Below, piece after piece: positions 58,429 to 64,000 of a stretch of DNA of 64,000 bases (the first letter of the stretch is position 1; the number at the start of each line of letters is the position of its first letter). A program made the position numbers and the translations under genes. The notes beneath the pieces are model-generated. The model was not told the DNA's origin. It saw nothing but the letters and a program-made list of their open reading frames with translations, and searched no databases. Location: positions 8,680,001 to 8,744,000 of the forward strand of contig NGZR01000001.1 in assembly GCA_002197995.1 (NCBI GenBank), given 5' to 3'. This stretch comes from Gaeumannomyces sp. JS-464 (lineage: Eukaryota > Ascomycota > Sordariomycetes > Magnaporthales > Magnaporthaceae).

Positions 58429-59098
58429 TTGGTGCGGCGGCGGCGGCGACTGTCGCGCGCGGGGTGGCGGCGGAGGCCGGCCGTGGTGAAGTCCGGCAGC
58501 GTCGTCGGGGGTTTCGAGTAGCCGTCGCGGTTGGTGACCGTGGGTATATCGTCATTGCGCGTATCGAGTGCCGGCGGGCGCGATGGTGCGATCGGACTGG
58601 AGTCCAGGGGTGGCGGAAGGGAACCGGCGCGGCGCGATATCAATCCAATAATGGTCAAAGCGACAGCCACTGGCGATGGGTAGAGTTGACAAGTCGCAAA
58701 ACCCTAACCCCGCCACGGAGTCCAGCTTGAGGTTGCAGCCTCTGAAGCAACACGAAAGGCTTGGTTCATAGAGCACAGAGAACAAACATCACAGACACTA
58801 CCAGGAATTAGTGAACACAAGAGACGAATTTTCAAAACGCCCTACACAGAGAAAGCAAAAGGAACAGCAAGGATAAAGCCCAGTATATACAAATCGCATG
58901 CCTAAAAAACGACGAAGAAAAGAGAAAGAAACAAAAGGGAAAACGCCGCTTAATGCCTGAAGGGGGTAAAAACTCTCCCTTATCCAAATATCCTCTCCAC
59001 GACAACTGTATATCTATCTATAACTTGGCTCGATCATGTAATGTTGCACAGCTCCGACCCGACGGGCCAGAGGCACATCTTATCCCGCACTCGGTTCC
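58429..59098. other. Intergenic, ARV1 promoter / LysM gene 3' region
   Basis: 670 bases; both neighbours are on the minus strand. The right half is A-rich on + (58840-58950), as expected of 3' untranslated sequence on the other strand. No gene is recognised. Confidence 0.4.
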
Positions 59099-61035
59099 CT
59101 AATCCGCCTTCTTCCCCTTCCCCACGCCTCCACCTCCGCCAGCCGTCCGTCCCCGCAGCGTGGAATCATCCCCACCGCTCCGTCCCGACGCCCCCACAGC
59201 GCTCCCCGATGAGCTCAGCAGGCTCACAGCGCCGCCGCCCCCCGATGCCCCGCCGAGCCGCCCGTCCTCGCTGTTGGCGTCCTCGAGCTCGATGAGGTCG
59301 CTGTAGCCGGCGGTGTCGAAATCGCTGGAGTGGCGGGCGTGGTGCTGCTGCTGCGTCTGCCGGCGCAGGCCGGGGCTCATGGGCCCGGACGAGCGCTTGG
59401 CGAACGCGCCGCGCAGCCACATCTCCACCGTCGCCGCCGCCTGCTCGAGGCCTGTCCCGTTGCGGCCCGCAGCGGCGGCCGCGGCGGCCGCAGACGTCGC
59501 GTCGCGCCCGTCCTCGAAGGGGCTCTCCACGATCCCGTTGGCCTCCGGGTCGAAGCCGAAGCGCGCCGTCTCCGAGCCCATGACGGACATGGACGGCAGC
59601 GAGTCGATGCCGATGCCGGGGAAGTGTTTGCGCGCAAACACGTTGAAGTAGTCCTTCTCCGGTCCTGGCGCGCGCACCGTCCTCCCAAGCGACCCGACCC
59701 CGCCCGGCCGCCGCATCCACGCCGGCCTGTTGTCCTCCGGCCCGACACTGCCGCCCCTGCTCCGGGACGACGGCGACGGAACTGATGCGCTGTAGGAGTG
59801 CCCCGCCCCCTGGGGTCTGTTGGATAGCCCGCTCAGTCTCCGAGAAGATGTGCTGCTGGGGCTGTCTATCGATTCGGCGAGGCTGATTCCCGGCAAATCC
59901 ATGGATCCTCGGGGCGTTGAGAGGGTCGTGGTCGTGTGCACGCTCTTCTTCCTCCGTGGTGGGAAGTAGCCGCTATTCCTCCGTGAGACCCGCGCAATCT
60001 CTACCGGGGTTTTAAAAGACTCTAGCGCAACCCACCTGACGTGTGTCCAAGGGTGTGCATCTTCCATGGGCGGTGGTTGTTCGCCAACTTTTCCATTCGG
60101 GGAGCGGTTAAAGAAATCGTCCACATCCTTGCTGTCGCCTCCCTGCCCTGGCGTAGTCGCCAGCAGGTCAACATCCTGGGAGTAATATGATGGTGGGCCG
60201 CAAGTTCGGCCTTTAATCTCACATGCGTCCACGGGCATTACCAGGAAGCTGCGTATTTGTATGTTGTCCCGCGACCATAGCCCGTTGGCCTTCCGGAAGG
60301 CGTCCTCTCGACACCGGTATTTCAAAACTATGCCGGCATACGTGTCTGACGGCTGGACATGGTGGATGTAGGCGAGGTACTCTTCGGGCTCCTGGCTCTG
60401 AGCGGCGCTGGATCCCTCAGGTCCTCGTCTGAGGACCGCCGCTTGAACTTGCCCGCCACGTCGAGTCCTCCGTTAACGCCCTCGTGGCTCTCCAGCACGC
60501 TCGCCGTGCGCCTGGCCTTGAGTGCCGCCTCCCGCTCGGCCATACTGCCGGCCGCGACGTCCTCAAGGCGGGGCTTCTGCTTGGAGCTCGGAGGCTCAGG
60601 GCCCCAGGCCTCCGGAGCCTGTCGAGGGGAGGTGTGCTCCAGTCGGTGCGTTGGCCGCCTGGGGCGGCTTCCATTCCTGGTCCCTTGCCGATCTGTGTCG
60701 CTCCCATACGAGCTCTCCCCGGATAGTATGGATGAGGCGAAGCCCTGCACTGAAGCCCAAGCCGGAGCCAAACCACCATCCCACAGCCCTTTCCCGAGCG
60801 AGGAGGCGCTCGTGCCGCCGCCGCCGACGGTCCAGGAAGACGCATCGCTGGCTCTCGAGGACGAAGGGTTGCGGGAGCCGGGGCTGGGGCTGACTCGCCG
60901 GCTGGAAGACGAGCTCGTCGGGCCGGCGGCGAGCAGGGAGGTCGAGGTCGACCTGGACTGGGAGCCGTCGTTGCCCAGGCCTGCGCTGCCGGCCCGGCGC
61001 TGGCGTGGGCGGCTGGTGGCCGTGGCGGCGGACAT
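59099..61035 (-). CDS. LysM-domain protein, probably intracellular
   Basis: Contains one LysM peptidoglycan/chitin-type module but no signal peptide, so it belongs to the cytosolic LysM group whose role is unclear. The ATG is at 61033-61035 (context ACCATGTCC). A Ser/Arg/Pro-rich disordered region of about 210 residues precedes the module. The module reads EEYLAYIHHVQPSDTYAGIV, LKYRCREDAFRKANGLWSRD, then NIQIRSFLVMPVDAC, matching the LysM pattern (start, D-T, the A-N-x-L helix and the L-x-P end). A long C-terminal half of low complexity follows, with a conserved-looking patch KDYFNVFARKHFPGIGIDSL. One base is missing at about 60383-60395, just before the module. Corrected, it is a single exon of 645 residues. 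Confidence 0.78.
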
Positions 61036-62572
61036 GGTCGCTGGCGTCTGGGGCCGTTGGTTGCAGAGGCAACAAGAACACTCAAGGCACGGCCTCGTCC
61101 ACCCCGGCACGGAGCGAGCTCAGTCGTGGCCAGGACGTAATCATTAGATCACCGAGCTCTCCGTCGACGCATGTGGAACGACGCGGGACGGCGGCGGCTG
61201 CTTCGATTCCGAGGCGGGTCGCGAGAACCTCGGCTGTAGGTAGCTGTGGACAGCAATCTTTGTCGTCGCTTCTGCTACTTTTGAGTGAAATGGCTGAAAC
61301 AGCGACAGCACAAATGAGTGGTGTGGTGGGTTGTTGATTGGCTCTGGGCTGTCTGTCCGGAACGTAGTTTGGATGGCGTGGAGGCGAGGACGAAGCCGTC
61401 GATAAGCCCAAAACGAGCCCGAGTCGGGAGCTGCTCCGTCAGAGACGCGGGGAAATAAAGGGGGAGGCGGGGGTGCGATTCGATGCGCCAAAGCGCCGGC
61501 TTCAATTGACAGCAGTCGAGGCTACGATACGTGCTGGCGATGGTGAGAATCCAGCGAGAATGCTCCAAGGGTTGTCTGGTCGTTGTCTGACTTCTTGGCC
61601 GGGCCGCCGTGTGGTTGCTCCCAAACGAATACGTATCCCTCCCAAGCTCAGCAGACAGACAGCGGGATCAATGGAGTGAGCAGGCTGGGCTGGCCGAGTG
61701 TCCACCAAAGACAGCTGGGGAGCTCGGCTGCGCTGCGGGTGGCACGGTGTTCCACACTGTCGGCGGGGTCCCCCTGTTCCAGCAGCTAAATCTGGCACAA
61801 GTGCTGCAGACTCAGCACGTGGATCCGGGGCGCAGCGCGGCCGGAGCTTCAAGGCCATCACCTAATGATATCCACCGCTAGTGCATTGCCGACGCTACTG
61901 GTGGGCTTTTTTTACTTGGTGCGTCCCAGACTTGGCCAGCATTGAACTTAATTCGCGAGGGCTCCATCGACATCAATGGCCATGCGCCATCACCAGTGAT
62001 TTATTTCCCTTTTAGCCGCTGCCGTGCCTCCGTCGCCGTTGCATCATGGCTGGCAGTCCCAAAGCAAAGCAACATGAACCTGCGGGCGAGAGCCAGTGTT
62101 CGCTCACATAGCTAGGTGGCTCCGAGTCTCCTCACCTTCGTGGAGATTATCAGGACAGTGTGGACAGCACAGCCGTGAGCCATGTTTGCTTACTACGAGA
62201 GACTGTGTAACGCGAGATACAATGGCATGGATCGATTCGATCGGGGCCTTTGGCGACGATGCACAACAGCATTTGATGAATAAAACTAAGATTAAATAAA
62301 ACACTGCCTTCAACATCGGGTGTGCCTCTCCAAACCAACGACATGAGCCGTCTCGAGAAACCGATGGCGGCATGAACGCTCATGTCGAACAGGGCTGTCT
62401 ATCCAATTTTTCCTCACATGATCGGCCGTTTCTATATCCCGGGCTCCCAAAACTGACGATAGCTGGGAAATCGTGCATCGTACCTAGCGTTTCGCGACAA
62501 AAGAACAAATAAATAAAACAAAATAAAATAAAAACCCCTGAATATGCCCGCCGAGCGAGACTCCAGTCAGCG
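61036..62572. other. Intergenic, LysM gene promoter / 3' region of next gene
   Basis: About 1.5 kb with no conserved coding sequence or RNA gene recognised. The right part is AT-richer (62440-62540) and fits the 3' end of the neighbouring minus-strand gene. Confidence 0.45.
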
Positions 62573-63770
62573 CTATTGGCCCTCCTGGTACACCTGGTAG
62601 CGCAGCCCGTCGCGCACGCCGTCGCACACGCCCGCGATGGTCTCGTCGGCGACCCACTGCAGGATGGTGCCGAGGCCGTTGCCGACGCGGTCGTCGACCA
62701 TGGCGTACGACGCCTTGCTCATGCTGCCGATGGTGCTGGCGGCCGACGTGCCGATGCTGGCGAACGAGCTGGCCACGAACATGGTCTGCCGCGTCACCCG
62801 CTCCGGGATCTGGTACTCGTTGCCCACCCGGACCACCTCCTGCACCGCCGTGACGAAGACCGACATGAAGAGCCGCAGCATGAAGATGAGCCCCGTCATG
62901 AGCGTCTGCACCGTTCGGTGGACGGGCGACGGGCCCGCGCCCCGCAGCCGGAGCATCGACACGGGCCCGCCGCCCTGCGCCGAGAGCACCGGCGACGACG
63001 AGCTGGATGACCGCCGGAGGTCGCCGCTATTGCTGCTGCTACCGCTTATCAGGTTGCTCCGTTGCCGCAGGTTCGCCTCGTGGCGGAGCAGGTCGGGCAG
63101 CGAGCCGCGCAGGATGTTGACCTCGACCTCGTCCAGGTCGCGGGGAGGCCCTGGAGCAGGTACGCGACGCCGTCCAGGTACGCGCGCCGCTCAAACGCCG
63201 GGTTCGGGTCCGGGTTCGACGGGTCTGCCTCGGCCTCGGAGTCGCGCAGGAGCTCGCGCCCGCGCCGCTGGAACTTGCGGTCGATGCCGGCGCTGACGCC
63301 CGCCGCGACCGACGACGCCGACGAGGCCGTCCAGCTGGACCGCCGCGGGAGGCGCAGGAACTGGAAGCCCATCCTGCTCCCGGACTGTGGCTGGGGCGGC
63401 GCGGCGCTGGCGGCGTACTCGACGACCTCGCGGGGGCGGACCTGCCCCGGCGGCGAGTACTGGGCGATGCCTCTCGGGTCGGCGGTGGTGGTGCTCTCGT
63501 CGGTGGTGCTCTCCATGTCCTCCTCAACGACGAGGCTTACGTCGTCGGCCGAGGGCGGACGGAGGCTGTTGGCAGTGGGCAGCGGGGTCTGTGATTGGAG
63601 GACAAAGAGAGCGGCAGGGAGGAAGGAGGTGGCTTCATCCTCTTTTGGCTGACTGATCGCCTCAGCGATGGGATGGGCGGGATGATGGCCTGGATCGAGG
63701 TTGGGAGAACCTCAAAGATGATGGATATCGGCCTCGCGGATAGACCTCCGTCTTGTGAGGCCGCCACCAT
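62573..63770 (-). CDS. Unrecognised fungal protein with one membrane segment
   Basis: I do not recognise a named family. The ATG is at 63768-63770. The N-terminus has ISIIFEVLPTSIQAIIPPIP, then a Thr/Glu/Ser-rich stretch. A basic middle follows (IDRKFQRRGRELLRD, ERRAYLDGVAYLLQG, LDEVEVNILRGSLPDLLRHE). Next come a hydrophobic LMTGLIFMLRLFMSVFVTAV and a conserved-looking end: VGNEYQIPERVTRQTMFVAS and GTILQWVADETIAGVCDGVR. One base is missing in the G3 run 63670-63672 and one in the G4 run 63142-63145. Restoring both gives one exon of 399 residues. The frame stays open across low-complexity and compact segments alike, which supports a real gene. Function unknown. Confidence 0.6.
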
Positions 63771-64000
63771 GATGGGTGGGTGGCTTCTGGCGGAAGCGGC
63801 GTAGGGCAAGGGCAAAGGCAACAAGGAAAAGATAACCGAATCTGAGGGGGGCCGCAACGGCGTGCAGAGGAACAAGCCAGTGTTCCGGCTTCGGGGCCCT
63901 ACGTCTAACCGTCACGCAAATTTACCCAGAGCCGCATAAGTAAAGGTGGGAAGACTTTGTTCAGGCTCAGGGCCCCAAGGTTTCTCGGCACCTGGAGGAG

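Overview
This window reads as nuclear DNA of a filamentous ascomycete, most likely a Sordariomycete (possibly Magnaporthales-like; that narrower placement is an inference). The genes are GC-rich with a C/G third-position bias. Introns are short (about 64-330 nt) with GTAAGT/GTATGT-type donors and CTAAC/CTGAC branch points. Gene families seen only or mainly in filamentous fungi are present: a PTH11-like receptor, a nit-4/NirA-like zinc cluster regulator, a secreted tyrosinase and a CDC3/AspB-type septin. I resolved 25 protein-coding genes. I saw no tRNA, rRNA, CRISPR array or transposon.

Layout. 0-10.5 kb: a zinc cluster protein running off the left edge (-), a TetA-class MFS transporter (-), an AAAP amino-acid permease (+) and a PTH11-like receptor (-), followed by 3.6 kb with no gene. 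14-19 kb: a secreted tyrosinase (+) and two unrecognised multi-pass membrane proteins transcribed divergently. 19-24.4 kb: mitochondrial ferrochelatase (-) head-to-head with KU70 (+), then an FHIT-type HIT hydrolase (+). 24.9-27.8 kb: a large Zn2Cys6 regulator (-), then 3.2 kb with no gene. 31-38.8 kb: La protein (-) head-to-head with mitochondrial ribosomal protein uS4m (+), then a CDC3-type septin (-), then 2.9 kb with no gene. 41.7-50.7 kb: a cPLA2-like phospholipase (+), a PPR protein (-), LSM4 (-) and a Gvp36-like BAR protein (-). 51.4-58.4 kb: N-acetylglutamate synthase (-), a 3-hydroxyisobutyrate-dehydrogenase-like enzyme (+), V-ATPase subunit e (+) and ARV1 (-). 59-63.8 kb: a LysM-domain protein and an unrecognised protein, both (-).

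Most of the content is housekeeping: haem synthesis, DNA end joining, RNA chaperoning and decay, mitochondrial translation, arginine synthesis, the V-ATPase, septins and lipid homeostasis. These genes are not organised as a pathway. The only locally suggestive grouping is the tyrosinase with the two orphan membrane proteins.

The most striking property is technical or evolutionary. At least 17 of the 25 genes contain single-base reading-frame breaks, mostly apparent one-base losses in short G or C runs inside well-conserved coding sequence. For every gene I could fully trace, undoing these breaks also makes all exon phases and the stop codon close. Uncorrected homopolymer error in the assembly fits better than mass pseudogenisation, because essential single-copy genes are hit. 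Coordinates below are given on the sequence as supplied; breaks are noted per gene. Two GC-AG introns and a Gcn4/CPC1-type TGAGTCA element upstream of the N-acetylglutamate synthase gene are the cleanest biological details.
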